Shown here piece after piece: positions 1 through 8,348 of a stretch of 34,527 nt of DNA (position 1 is the stretch's first letter; each line of letters begins with the position of its first letter). This DNA is from CAYFXE01 sp964347035 (GTDB taxonomy: Bacteria > Acidobacteriota > Aminicenantia > Aminicenantales > Aminicenantaceae): assembly GCA_964347035.1 (NCBI GenBank), contig CAYFXE010000031.1:1-34527 (forward strand), in the 5' to 3' direction. A program made the translations under genes and the position numbers. Below the pieces are notes generated by a model. The model was not told the DNA's origin, made no database searches, and was given only the letters and a program-made list of their open reading frames with translations.

Positions 1-590
1 GGATTGATTTTAATCCAGGAGACATCAGAGGTCACCGAATAGTCTAATTTCCCTTTTCCAGTATTCTTGATGGTGATATTTTGATGGGGAGGATTTGTTC
101 CGCCTTTTTTTGCACTAAACGTGAGATTGGTGGGATTAACCGAAATCTCAGGAGAAGAAGTTTTCATTAATTTCAGCTTCACCGCTACCTTTTGGGGATT
201 ATTGTAAGCCTCCGGGCAATCTAAAGTGATCGTTGCTATGTAATCTTCCGCCTGGGGTTTCAGTCCACTTTTATCAATAGAAACTGAATGTTCAATGATC
301 TCACCGGTTGAAGTTCCGCTCGGAGGTGAAACTGTTAACCAATCCTCATCATCGGATATGGTGTAACTTAAAGTGTCCTGCCCAGCATTCTTAACCTGAA
401 GCACTTGGGAAGAAGGATTTGATCCCGTCTTTGAAGCCGTAAAAGCCAGATCAAACAGATTAAGCCAAATGACAGGACGTTTTAAGGCCTCTGCATCTGG
501 GGTTGTCGGGATTTTCTTGCAGCTTATAATAGAGATAATGAATAAGAATAAAAATATAAGGATTAATTTTGTTTTTTTGTTAGAAATCAT
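1..590 (-). CDS. BACON-like repeat lipoprotein, 3' end cut off by the window
   Basis: Reading the minus strand from the ATG at 590 gives an open frame of about 196 codons that runs off the window edge. The N-terminus is basic (MISNKKTK), followed by a hydrophobic stretch and a lipobox ending in IISC, so I expect lipidation at about Cys24. The mature part contains at least two repeats of roughly 90 residues. Each has the pattern 'LAFTASKTGSNPSSQVLQVKN' early in one repeat and 'LTFSAKKGGTNPPHQNITIKN' early in the other, followed by a Ser/Trp-rich end (DDEDWLTVSPPSG; SDVSWIKIN). That pattern is typical of BACON or Ig-like beta-sandwich repeats, which are often linked to surface carbohydrate or protease functions. 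No catalytic domain is visible in the part present, and no strong ribosome-binding site precedes the ATG. Confidence 0.75.
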   Translation of the reverse strand, partial: MISNKKTKLILIFLFLFIISIISCKKIPTTPDAEALKRPVIWLNLFDLAFTASKTGSNPSSQVLQVKNAGQDTLSYTISDDEDWLTVSPPSGTSTGEIIEHSVSIDKSGLKPQAEDYIATITLDCPEAYNNPQKVAVKLKLMKTSSPEISVNPTNLTFSAKKGGTNPPHQNITIKNTGKGKLDYSVTSDVSWIKIN

Positions 591-612
591 GTCTTCATGC
601 TAGTCAGGTCTG

Positions 613-670
613 CTCTTGTATAAACCTGTACCGCTTTTCTTTTCTCTCTATTATTGTCGGTATACAAGAG
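613..670. repeat. 10-bp inverted repeat upstream of the lipoprotein gene
   Basis: CTCTTGTATA (613-622) and TATACAAGAG (661-670) are perfect reverse complements separated by 38 bases. They lie in the 270-base gap between the lipoprotein start (590) and the oxidoreductase stop (861). This could be an operator or a hairpin in the leader; I cannot distinguish these. Nothing else was recognised in the gap. Confidence 0.35.
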
Positions 671-860
671 ATTAATGTATCGTCTTAAAGGATGAATTTT
701 GGGGTGATTTTTAACTTAGTGCTCCCCTCTCCAGCGACTAACCGGCTCAAATCATCAATAAGGATAACCCACTGGAAAGGAAAAATAGTCCGTTTTTACT
801 TAGAAATAAGCTCTGTCAATGGGCCGCTTTTACCGAAGAGGCGAGTTTGATTGAGGATTC

Positions 861-2453
861 TTACTCTGAAATCTTACCGACTTCTGCGACAGTCATCTCC
901 TCTTTTTCATAGGTCCTCCGACATTTCGGACATTCAGCCCTTTCCTCAGAATCCGGAGAGTTCGTAAGATCGAGCTTTACCCCACAATCACACATCCAGC
1001 CTCTTATCTGGGCGGGAATTCCATAGACGAGCGCATAATCTGGAATATTCTTATTCACCAGGGCTCCAGCACCAACGAAAGCATATTTTCCGATGATGAT
1101 CCCGCAGATGATGGTCGAGTTTGCTCCGAGTGTGGCCCCCTTTTTGACAAGTGTCTCTTTGAATTCTTCCTTGCGAGGCCAGTGACTTCGAGGATTGATG
1201 ACATTAGTAAAAACCATCGATGGCCCACAGAAAACATCATCCTCGAGAGTCACCCCTTCATAAATGGAGACATTGTTTTGAATCTTGACATTGTTACCAA
1301 TTCTCACATTGGGTCCGATCATCACATTTTGACCGATATTGCAGTCTTTCCCGATCAATGTATTACTCAGGACATGAGAGAAATGCCAGATCTTCGTCCC
1401 CTCGCCTATCTTGACTCCAGGATCAAGGATTGAACTCTCATGGACGAAATAATCTCTCAGCTCTTCCCTCATCAGTTTAAATCCCCTCCCCGATTCCTTG
1501 AGGGATTGCTGACAGCCGCTCAATATTTTGAGAACTCTAAGCCCACTTTCCCCATCTGTTTTCGGTGTTTTTCTGGTTATGAGACAGTCCACAAAGTGTT
1601 CACACTCAACACGCAAAGGCTCTTTCCTTTCGATCTCTATTGGCTGCGCTTCTTCTGGGCGGGGAACAGGCATCCTTTCGATCCAGTCAATTTTGTGGCT
1701 GTATTCAAACAGCTTCTCTTCAGGATTCACATCATCGAAGACAATCATTTTCTTCTGCCCGATGACAACCAGTTTCTGCTCTTTATAAGGATGAAGCCAA
1801 CTGACAAATATGTGGGCTTTGACTCCGCTGGGAAAATTCATGTGGGTTACTGTGATATCGGTGATGTTTGGGTTAAGAAAATTGCCCCCCTGCGCAGATA
1901 CCTCTTCCGGCATCTCTCTCAGTAAACTGAGGACAACCGAGATATCATGGGGGGCAAAACTCCAGAGGATGTTCTCCTCGGTGCGGAACTTTCCCAGGTT
2001 CAGCCTGGTGGAATAAATATAATGGATTTTTCCCAGCTCTCCCTCATCGATCATTTCTTTCAATTTAATGATGGCTGGATGGTATTCGAGAATGTGTCCG
2101 ACCATCAAAATCTTATTTTTCTCCCTGGCTAAGGAGACTAAATCTTCTCCGTCTTTGTCAGTCAAGGCAATGGGTTTTTCAATAAAAACATCTCTATCTG
2201 AACGAAGGACTTCTCCGGCAAGAGAATAGTGGGTAACCGCCGGAGTTGAAATAACAACAGCCTCAACGTTCCGGTCCTTCAATAACTCCTTAACGTCGCT
2301 ATAAGCCAATACATCAGGATATTTCTTTGCTGTTGAATCCAGCCTTTTCTTGTCGATGTCACAGACAGCATACAAGCAATTCAATCCATGAAAATTTCTC
2401 ACCAGATTTTTTCCCCAGTGTCCACAGCCAACTACGCCAATTTTCTTTTTCAT
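861..2453 (-). CDS. Fused Gfo/Idh/MocA oxidoreductase and hexapeptide-repeat acetyltransferase
   Basis: The 530-residue product joins two enzymes that are usually separate. Residues 1-330 are a Gfo/Idh/MocA dehydrogenase, with a Rossmann motif GCGHWG at 9-14 and the family motif EKPIAL at 92-97. From about 335 to 485 there is a left-handed beta-helix with repeated [LIV]G-x4 hexapeptides (IGEGTKI, IGKDCNIGQNVMIG) and a segment NPRSHWPRKEE. These are typical of WlbB/WbpD-type N-acetyltransferases. The tail has a small zinc-ribbon-like pair (Cys488, Cys490, Cys508, Cys511). WlbA and WlbB act in turn on UDP-sugar uronates in diacetamido-uronate synthesis for surface polysaccharide, so a fusion would join an oxidation step and an acetylation step. 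GGAGGAGGAG lies just before the ATG. The substrate is inferred. Confidence 0.88.
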   Translation of the reverse strand: MKKKIGVVGCGHWGKNLVRNFHGLNCLYAVCDIDKKRLDSTAKKYPDVLAYSDVKELLKDRNVEAVVISTPAVTHYSLAGEVLRSDRDVFIEKPIALTDKDGEDLVSLAREKNKILMVGHILEYHPAIIKLKEMIDEGELGKIHYIYSTRLNLGKFRTEENILWSFAPHDISVVLSLLREMPEEVSAQGGNFLNPNITDITVTHMNFPSGVKAHIFVSWLHPYKEQKLVVIGQKKMIVFDDVNPEEKLFEYSHKIDWIERMPVPRPEEAQPIEIERKEPLRVECEHFVDCLITRKTPKTDGESGLRVLKILSGCQQSLKESGRGFKLMREELRDYFVHESSILDPGVKIGEGTKIWHFSHVLSNTLIGKDCNIGQNVMIGPNVRIGNNVKIQNNVSIYEGVTLEDDVFCGPSMVFTNVINPRSHWPRKEEFKETLVKKGATLGANSTIICGIIIGKYAFVGAGALVNKNIPDYALVYGIPAQIRGWMCDCGVKLDLTNSPDSEERAECPKCRRTYEKEEMTVAEVGKISE

Positions 2454-2550
2454 ATTCTCCTCCTCCTTTTGTCCGGTGAAATTATAATCGGAGATGAATT
2501 ATGAAGAGACTGAATGAAGGAATATCTTAAAATTACAATACAGCATTAAT

Positions 2551-3963
2551 CTAATTATGGCCTTTAATTCTTCTTTTATCTATGATGGCGACCAAGATGA
2601 ATGTCACCAGGCTGACCATCCAGCATAAGTATATCGGATGGGGGAGATCAAGTCTCTGGAAAAAAGTGCGAACTTGAGGAAAGATAAGCCAGATCCCCAG
2701 GGCAGCCATAGCCATGACCAAAGTCCAGGAGGCATGGGCCCGGCGGCAGACACGCGGCCAGAAAAGAGTCATCAGGGCCACCAGAGTATAAGCAGTTGTC
2801 AGAGATAGCCCGATAAGCAAAGTTCTCAGTATGCCCGAAACAGATATAGCCAGAAGGTAAGTCAAAACACTCAGGATTAAGACTGCGATGCGAGAGACGA
2901 TTCTTTCCTCTTTCTCTCTAAGATCAGGAGCAAAAAAACGCTTGACCACATCCCCTACAACCAGAGTCGCACTGCCCACAAGAAGAGCCGAGGCCGTGGA
3001 CACATCAGCCGCCCAAAGTCCGGCCAGGACCAGACCAGCCACAATCGGGCTCAGGCTTAACACTGTACGAGGGAGGGCTTCGGTGGGGATGATCCCAGGA
3101 TGAAGGATAGTGGCGGCCACCCCGATGATAGCGCTGATGAAGCCCACAGGCAGGATGATCAGTCCGCCCAGGATAAATCCCCTGCTGGCTGATGAGGCGT
3201 TTTTAGCTGCAAAGCTGATCTGGACCACTGATTGAACAGAAAAGGCCATCGTCCCCATGACCATGAACCAAGCGATGATGAGCGGCCAGCCGATAGCCCC
3301 CAGGTCAAAACCTGGATGTTGAGCAGGGATTTTCGATACAAACTCTCCCCAGCCTCCAATCTTTGTGACAGCAATCACAGCTCCCAGCAGGACACCGACG
3401 TAGATGAGAATGACATTAATGATATTGGTCAACCCAGCCGCCCAGAAGCCCCCTATCAACGTGATTCCAACAAAAACAACCGCTGTCACGATAATTCCTG
3501 TCGTGAAAGTAAACACATCGGGAAGCAGGGAAGAGAGGATGGCTCCTCCAGCCACATATTGAAGAGAAGTGATGACGATCTGAAGGATGAGTTGTCCGAA
3601 AACACCGATGATACGGCCCGGGACGCTGTAATGTCTCTCGAAAAGTTCGGGAAGGGTTGCCACTTCCAACAGCCTGTAACGGCGAGCAGCGATAAACCCG
3701 ACCAGTATGGCTCCCACGGCCCAGGCAGCATTGTACCAGCCGGCCGAAATTCCAGCATTATAGGCTCGCTCTGCTACCCCGATTGTAGATGCCCCTCCAA
3801 CGGCCAATCCCGTCAGAAGAGGAGCAACGACCCAGAAAGGAAGGCCGCGGCCAGCAAGAAGATATCCAATCATCCCCCCCCGGCTGAGCCGTCTTGTCGC
3901 CCAGGTGATCACGTAAAGGAGGACGATGTAAAGACAGACGACCGTTAAAGGAATCCAGTTCAT
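2551..3963 (-). CDS. Sodium:solute symporter (SSS family)
   Basis: The 470-residue, very hydrophobic product has about 13 predicted membrane segments, the first at residues 3-22. It carries features typical of the SSS/LeuT fold: the early motif YLLAGRGLPFWVV, the stretch AERAYNAGISAGWYNAAW, and a small Ser/Thr-rich segment AADVSTASALLVGSATLV, which in this family contributes to the sodium site. The substrate cannot be read from the sequence. A solute such as a carboxylate, amino acid or sugar would fit, and the operon-like position after the acyl-CoA synthetase favours an organic acid or amino acid (inference). The start codon directly abuts a repeat-filled gap and has no Shine-Dalgarno sequence, unlike most genes here. 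Confidence 0.88.
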   Translation of the reverse strand: MNWIPLTVVCLYIVLLYVITWATRRLSRGGMIGYLLAGRGLPFWVVAPLLTGLAVGGASTIGVAERAYNAGISAGWYNAAWAVGAILVGFIAARRYRLLEVATLPELFERHYSVPGRIIGVFGQLILQIVITSLQYVAGGAILSSLLPDVFTFTTGIIVTAVVFVGITLIGGFWAAGLTNIINVILIYVGVLLGAVIAVTKIGGWGEFVSKIPAQHPGFDLGAIGWPLIIAWFMVMGTMAFSVQSVVQISFAAKNASSASRGFILGGLIILPVGFISAIIGVAATILHPGIIPTEALPRTVLSLSPIVAGLVLAGLWAADVSTASALLVGSATLVVGDVVKRFFAPDLREKEERIVSRIAVLILSVLTYLLAISVSGILRTLLIGLSLTTAYTLVALMTLFWPRVCRRAHASWTLVMAMAALGIWLIFPQVRTFFQRLDLPHPIYLCWMVSLVTFILVAIIDKRRIKGHN

Positions 3964-4095
3964 TGTTCAGTTATCAGTTGTCAGTTTACAATTTTCAGTT
4001 TACAGTCTCCACTCCAAGAAAAGATTACCTTCTTAACTGATAACTGATATTTGATCACTGACAACTAAATATGTTACTGAGTCACTGTGTCACTT
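3964..4095. repeat. Intergenic octamer-like repeat cluster, synthetase/symporter gap
   Basis: The gap is built from variants of CAGTTATC/CAGTTGTC/CAGTTTAC on one side and their complements (GATAACTG, GACAACTA, CACTGTGTCACT) on the other, forming an imperfect inverted repeat. It begins at the synthetase stop codon (the TGA is part of a GTGACACAGTGACTCAGTAAC-like run) and reaches the symporter start codon. A sibling cluster lies at 8209-8348. Confidence 0.6.
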
Positions 4096-6168
4096 AATTC
4101 TAAGTCTGGCATCGACCACCATCGCTCCCTGGCCTTCCTCGAAGACAAAAACGGGATTAAGATCCATTTCGTCAAACTCCGGAAAATCTATCACTAGCTG
4201 GGAAAACCTGGTTAGAATTTCGACTAACTTATCGCAATCAGCGGCCTTCTCTCCCCTCGTGCCTTCTAAGACGGGATAACCCTTGATAGATCGTACCATC
4301 TCCCAGGCATCCTCCTCAGAAAGGGGGGCTAATCTAAACTGGACATCCTGGAGCGTCTCGACGAAAATCCCTCCCAGACCGAACATGATGGTGGGCGCCA
4401 GCCCTTCATTTCCTTTTGCTCCGATGATCACTTCTTTGCCGTCCTGGAGATAAGGCTGAAGGATAAAGCTTGGTTTTTCTTTCGCAAATGTCTTGATCAT
4501 AGTTTGAAAAGTTGACTCGAGCTCATTCTTATCTTTGATGTCCAGGGAGACTCCGCCTACCTCTGTTTTATGAATGATGGATTCTGCATCAACCGTCAGG
4601 ACCAGGGGATAACCGATTTTTTTAGCAGCTTTTTCAAGTTCACTTTCTTTCCCAACTCGAAGCGTCTCGACAGTGGGAAGGCCATAACAGTGGAGAATCT
4701 CGAAGACTTCAGCCTGAGGCAAAAATGTCTTTTTTCCTCTGTAACCACTGATTAGTTCTTCGGCTTTCTTTTTGTCGACCTTATAGTCTTTGAATTGAGG
4801 GGCCTCTTTCTGGACGATCTTTCCGTATCGGGTCATCGAGGAAAGCACTTTAGATGCTGTTTCTGGAAAAGCGTAAACTGGGATGCCGCTCTCTCTGATC
4901 AAACGGACGACTTCCGCCCATCTCTCTATGGTCATCACAACACAGACGATGGGCTTGGTGGCTGTCTTGCCGATCTCAGCCAGTTTCCTGGCAACACCTT
5001 CGCAATCAACAAAAGGAGGGGTGACAAAATTGAGAAGAAGAGAATCGATGTTTGAGTCTTTCAGGAGTGTTTCGACCGTGCCGCCGTACTGCTCAGGTCC
5101 AGCCGTGGCTACCACATCAACAGGATTAGAGACAATCGCCTCGGTGAATAGAAGTTTGCCCAGAGCCTCCTTTGTTTCAGGGCTCAATTCGGCCAACTTC
5201 ATCTCGGCTGAAATACATTCATCCACAGAAATGATGGCCGGCCCGCCCGTGTTAGTGACGATTACGACACGATCACCCTGGGGTACTGGCTGAGTCGAAA
5301 ACCCGATGGCCGCATCGACCATCTCCTCTTGGGAATGGAAGCGGATAACGCCACTCTTCTTGAAGATCACATCGGTGAGGGTATCTTGCTCGATCAAAGA
5401 TCCTGTGTGCGAAGCGACAGCGACTGCCCCCTCAGATGTCTTCCCTGATTTCAGGGCAAGAATGGGCTTTTTGGGTGTGATTCGGCTAGCCACCTCCAAG
5501 AAACCGGCTGGATCCTTCAGAGTTTCGATGTGGACCATGATCACCTTTGTCCCCTCATCCTGACCGTAATAATCGATGATTTCGTTCATGCTGACATCAG
5601 CTTCGTTACCGAAGCTGGAGTACATCCTTATGCCCATTCCGATATCGTAGAGATGTAATTTCAGTGTTTCTCCCACTCCACCGCTCTGGGCGACAATAGA
5701 GATGTTGCCAGGAGACATCGGGACAAAAGTGAAATTGGCGTAGACCGAGACATCAGGATCAGAGTTCTGGATTCCTTGAGAGTTTGGTCCGTAGATACGC
5801 ATGCCGTACTTGTGGGCAATATCAACAATCTGTTTCTCGAGCTTGAGTCCTTCCTCTCCCACTTCCTTGAAACCCGCTGTATGCACGATGGCAAACTTAA
5901 CACCTTTTTTCCCGCATTCTTCGAGGACATGAGGAACGATGGTGTTCTTGATCGAGATATTCACCAGGTCGATCTCGTCTGGAATTTCGGTCACAGAAAA
6001 ATAAGCCTTGAAACTCTTGATGTACTTTGATTTGGGATTGATCGGATATATCGGGCCCTTGAAATTGTGGTCCAGCAGGTTTTGCAGGACAATGTGACCG
6101 ATGCTCAACGGATTATTCGAAGCACCGATGATAGCCACTGATTTTGGTTTAAATAAAGCATCAAGCAT
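4090..6168 (-). CDS. Acyl-CoA synthetase (ADP-forming), fused alpha-beta form
   Basis: The 692-residue protein belongs to the ADP-forming acetate/acyl-CoA ligase family (NDP-forming synthetases), which convert acyl-CoA, ADP and phosphate to the acid, CoA and ATP. The CoA-binding Rossmann domain is at 1-130 (FKPKSVAIIGASNN). The succinyl-CoA-ligase-like domain follows, with GPNSQG at 127 and the phosphorylated histidine in ASHTGSL (His254). An ATP-grasp domain lies at about 470-690 (GYPLVLTVDAESIIHKTEVG; DLNPVFV). I chose the ATG at 6168 because AAGGAGG sits 5 bases upstream; a longer frame back to 6210 only covers a relic of the activase gene. It likely supplies substrate-level ATP from the acyl-CoA made by the neighbouring dehydratase module (inference). 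The stop codon merges into a repeat cluster. Confidence 0.93.
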   Translation of the reverse strand: MLDALFKPKSVAIIGASNNPLSIGHIVLQNLLDHNFKGPIYPINPKSKYIKSFKAYFSVTEIPDEIDLVNISIKNTIVPHVLEECGKKGVKFAIVHTAGFKEVGEEGLKLEKQIVDIAHKYGMRIYGPNSQGIQNSDPDVSVYANFTFVPMSPGNISIVAQSGGVGETLKLHLYDIGMGIRMYSSFGNEADVSMNEIIDYYGQDEGTKVIMVHIETLKDPAGFLEVASRITPKKPILALKSGKTSEGAVAVASHTGSLIEQDTLTDVIFKKSGVIRFHSQEEMVDAAIGFSTQPVPQGDRVVIVTNTGGPAIISVDECISAEMKLAELSPETKEALGKLLFTEAIVSNPVDVVATAGPEQYGGTVETLLKDSNIDSLLLNFVTPPFVDCEGVARKLAEIGKTATKPIVCVVMTIERWAEVVRLIRESGIPVYAFPETASKVLSSMTRYGKIVQKEAPQFKDYKVDKKKAEELISGYRGKKTFLPQAEVFEILHCYGLPTVETLRVGKESELEKAAKKIGYPLVLTVDAESIIHKTEVGGVSLDIKDKNELESTFQTMIKTFAKEKPSFILQPYLQDGKEVIIGAKGNEGLAPTIMFGLGGIFVETLQDVQFRLAPLSEEDAWEMVRSIKGYPVLEGTRGEKAADCDKLVEILTRFSQLVIDFPEFDEMDLNPVFVFEEGQGAMVVDARLRIK

Positions 6169-6225
6169 GATGACCTCCTTCGGCTTCTTGGGCAAACAAA
6201 GCTGCTCCAAAAGCGCCGGTTATTT
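6152..6225. repeat. Direct repeat copy A: relic of activase 3' end joined to synthetase start
   Basis: This segment aligns without gaps to 7417-7490 (8 mismatches in the central 67 bases by hand). On the minus strand it still reads ITGAFGAALFAQEAEGGHHA-stop, nearly the same as the last residues of the activase. Its TGA overlaps the synthetase ATG in ATGCTTGA. It therefore looks like an old activase-synthetase junction. Confidence 0.85.
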
Positions 6226-6234
6226 CTTGACCTT

Positions 6235-7290
6235 TTATTTATTTGAAAATAATTGGATGATCGCCGCCGTGATTTCCCTGAGATTATTCGTACGTAATAC
6301 CAGAGAGAATACCCGTCCAAATATCTTTCCTTGACTGGCACTATTGATTCTTCGAGCGATTAATTCCTCGGAAATTTTACCGGTTTTTCCCTTTGCTCGG
6401 TTTTCCCGGTCTTTTTCCTGGGCCAGCTTGAGATGATAATTCTGTAGACCCTGATAGGCCTTTGAGAGGTTTGCCAGGTCCCCCGGATTTCTCATCCGGA
6501 CATAGGCCGCAATACTCGGATCCGCACCGGTGTTGACGAAACCGGCAATCCATCGGGCTTGACTCAGATTCTGATAAAGTTCAGTCTCTTCTTTGGTGAG
6601 TTGCCTTGACGCTTTGTCCAGAAGGCTCTTGCTTATAACCTCATCCGGGATTATGGTGAAGAAGAAGGCTTCCCCCGAACTCTGATTGAAAGCGGAAAGT
6701 ATATTTTCTTCCTTATTTGGGCTGTGTTCCCCCTGTACCGGCCAGGGAGTCCCTTCCTGAAAAATCACTCCATAATCCCCGACACGGCCAAATTTGAAGG
6801 GAGTAATCTGGCTCTCAATATAAGCGGCCACACCATACCAAAGAGGATTTAACTCTGATATGGACGTTTTCATACGGATCAGTCCGTAGATTCGGAGTTC
6901 CTGGGCTTCCCGCATTACGACGATCGTGATTTTCTTCTCGATGCTGAACTCATCGCTTAAATCTGTTTCACCCACCACAGGCTTAAACGAATAAATCCGG
7001 TCCCGGATGTTGAGATAAGGTCCTACACTTTTATCCTTTCTTAAGTCTCTCAAGGCTTCTCTATTAAATAAATGGTCAAATGGAGCCCTGTATTCATCGT
7101 AAAAAAGCCCTGGGATCATTTGCAAAAGATGGTTATCGCTGAACTGCTCCAGATCGAAGCGAGCGACAAATACAGTGCGATCCTTGTAAAACATGCGTCG
7201 CGCCTTGAGATCCAAGCCGTCTTGGGAAAACATGAGGCTGTTGACTAACAACAGAAGAAAGCCAAGCCCGATTAAAAGGCTTCGTCTCAT
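6235..7290 (-). CDS. Secreted protein of unknown function (351 aa)
   Basis: I do not recognise this protein. It starts with a clear signal peptide (MRRSLLIGLGFLLLLVNSLMFSQ), so it should be exported. The rest is a mixed alpha/beta soluble sequence with no membrane segment, few cysteines and no obvious metal or catalytic motif. It ends with a basic helical stretch (about 290-315, KDRENRAKGKTGK). The start is well supported by AAGGAGGGCGAG just before the ATG. It sits between the activase and the acyl-CoA synthetase but is bracketed by a direct repeat of about 70 bases. This suggests it arrived in, or was duplicated into, a formerly contiguous gene pair, so its metabolic link to those genes is uncertain. 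Confidence 0.75.
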   Translation of the reverse strand: MRRSLLIGLGFLLLLVNSLMFSQDGLDLKARRMFYKDRTVFVARFDLEQFSDNHLLQMIPGLFYDEYRAPFDHLFNREALRDLRKDKSVGPYLNIRDRIYSFKPVVGETDLSDEFSIEKKITIVVMREAQELRIYGLIRMKTSISELNPLWYGVAAYIESQITPFKFGRVGDYGVIFQEGTPWPVQGEHSPNKEENILSAFNQSSGEAFFFTIIPDEVISKSLLDKASRQLTKEETELYQNLSQARWIAGFVNTGADPSIAAYVRMRNPGDLANLSKAYQGLQNYHLKLAQEKDRENRAKGKTGKISEELIARRINSASQGKIFGRVFSLVLRTNNLREITAAIIQLFSNK

Positions 7291-7416
7291 CTCGCCCTCC
7301 TTATTGTCATTTTATCGAGACATTATGAGTTTCTTTAGCATGATTCTGAATCTTTGGCTATTAACGAATTTATTTTCATTCGTTTGGGTATACATAGCTT
7401 ACCAGATCTCCCGTAT

Positions 7417-7490
7417 AATCAAGCATCAAGCATTTTGACCTTTCTGGGCTTCTTGAGCAAACAAAGCTGCTCCAAAAGCGCCGGTGATTT
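7417..7490. repeat. Direct repeat copy B: live 3' end of the activase gene
   Basis: This is the partner of 6152-6225. It contains the real last codons and stop of the activase. Just beyond them is a fossil of the synthetase start (ATGCTTGATGCTTGA), which runs into a stop after four codons. The two copies bracket the 351-residue secreted gene and its 130-base leader. Confidence 0.85.
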
Positions 7491-8208
7491 GGGGAAGCGG
7501 TGGTACAAAAATTTCTCTTCCCAATTTCTCCTCGAACATCTTAACCAAAAACGGATTATAAGCCACCACTCCACCTGTCATAACGATATCCCCTTCTAGG
7601 GGGTCCATCTCGATGGCTCTTTTGACCACGGAACCAAAAATACCTTTCACCAGATCCTTAACCTCCACTCCTTCTCTTATCTTGGTCAAGATTTCTGTGG
7701 CCGTGAAGACGGTGCAGTAACTTCCGATTTGGATGTTCCTCTTGGACTGCTCGGCCAGTCCGTTGAGTTTGTCCATTTTGATGCGAAGGCGGTTGGCGAT
7801 TTCCTCCAGGAAGGCGCCGGTGCCAGCAGCACACTTCCTGTTCATCTTGAATCTCGTTCTCTTGCCGGAGTCGTCAATCCTTATGATTTTGCTGTCCTGC
7901 CCGCCGATGTCGATAAGGGTGTGGGTATAAGGATAGTGATAGTAACTGCCATTGGCGTGACAGCTGATCTCTGTCTTTGTTTTTTGGGCAAACGGGACGT
8001 TTCTCCTCCCGTATCCTGTAGCAATGATAAAGCTATTCTCGAGTTTATGCCGAGCTTTTCTCTGAGCCTCCTCGAAGGCTTTCTGGGCCGCCTGCTGAAA
8101 ATCCGCCCCTGAGTGAATCACCGCATGCCCGAGGACCTTTGTGTTTTCGTCGATGATTATCGCCTTGGTGGTCGAGGCGCCGACATCGATTCCCACGAAA
8201 TACTTCAT
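7426..8208 (-). CDS. Activator of 2-hydroxyacyl-CoA dehydratase/benzoyl-CoA reductase-type enzyme (BadF/HgdC family)
   Basis: The 260-residue protein is an ASKHA-fold ATPase. In this family a homodimer holds one [4Fe-4S] cluster and uses ATP to push a single electron onto the partner dehydratase or reductase. Visible motifs are the phosphate-binding MKYFVGIDVGASTTKAII at the start, DIGGQDSK at 100-107, and the cluster cysteines Cys126 in KCAAGTGAFLEEIA and Cys165 in GSYCTVFTATEI. The last part, MTGGVVAYNP, is the adenosine-binding motif. Length matches the family (about 260). It lies immediately downstream of its likely partner (8347-9591), separated by a repeat cluster, and has no recognisable ribosome-binding site. 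Confidence 0.93.
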   Translation of the reverse strand: MKYFVGIDVGASTTKAIIIDENTKVLGHAVIHSGADFQQAAQKAFEEAQRKARHKLENSFIIATGYGRRNVPFAQKTKTEISCHANGSYYHYPYTHTLIDIGGQDSKIIRIDDSGKRTRFKMNRKCAAGTGAFLEEIANRLRIKMDKLNGLAEQSKRNIQIGSYCTVFTATEILTKIREGVEVKDLVKGIFGSVVKRAIEMDPLEGDIVMTGGVVAYNPFLVKMFEEKLGREIFVPPLPQITGAFGAALFAQEAQKGQNA

Positions 8209-8348
8209 TTTCTGTGGCTCAGTTACACAGTGACTCAGTTACACCGTAACTCAGCAAGAAGAAGATATTTTCTCCTCTTTATCCAATTCACTGAGTCACT
8301 GGGTGACTGAGTGACTGACTGACTGAACTTCTGAGTAACCGAGTTACT
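8209..8348. repeat. Intergenic octamer-like repeat cluster, dehydratase/activase gap
   Basis: The whole gap from the dehydratase TAG to the activase ATG consists of CAGTKACT-like units. One half reads CTCAGTTACACAGTGACTCA and the other CACTGAGTCACTGGGTGACT, which is the same unit in the opposite orientation. The arms are separated by about 40 unrelated bases, so a long imperfect hairpin is possible. The same unit family fills the gap at 3964-4095. Confidence 0.6.

Noticed and set aside
3232..3948. 238-codon plus-strand frame opposite the symporter
   Set aside because: It is a shadow of the symporter gene: composition is charged and repetitive without domain features, there is no ribosome-binding site, and the opposite frame has clear membrane segments.
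3964..8348. CRISPR array from the short repeated units
   Set aside because: Units are 8 bases, degenerate and contiguous with no unique spacers; no cas genes are present.
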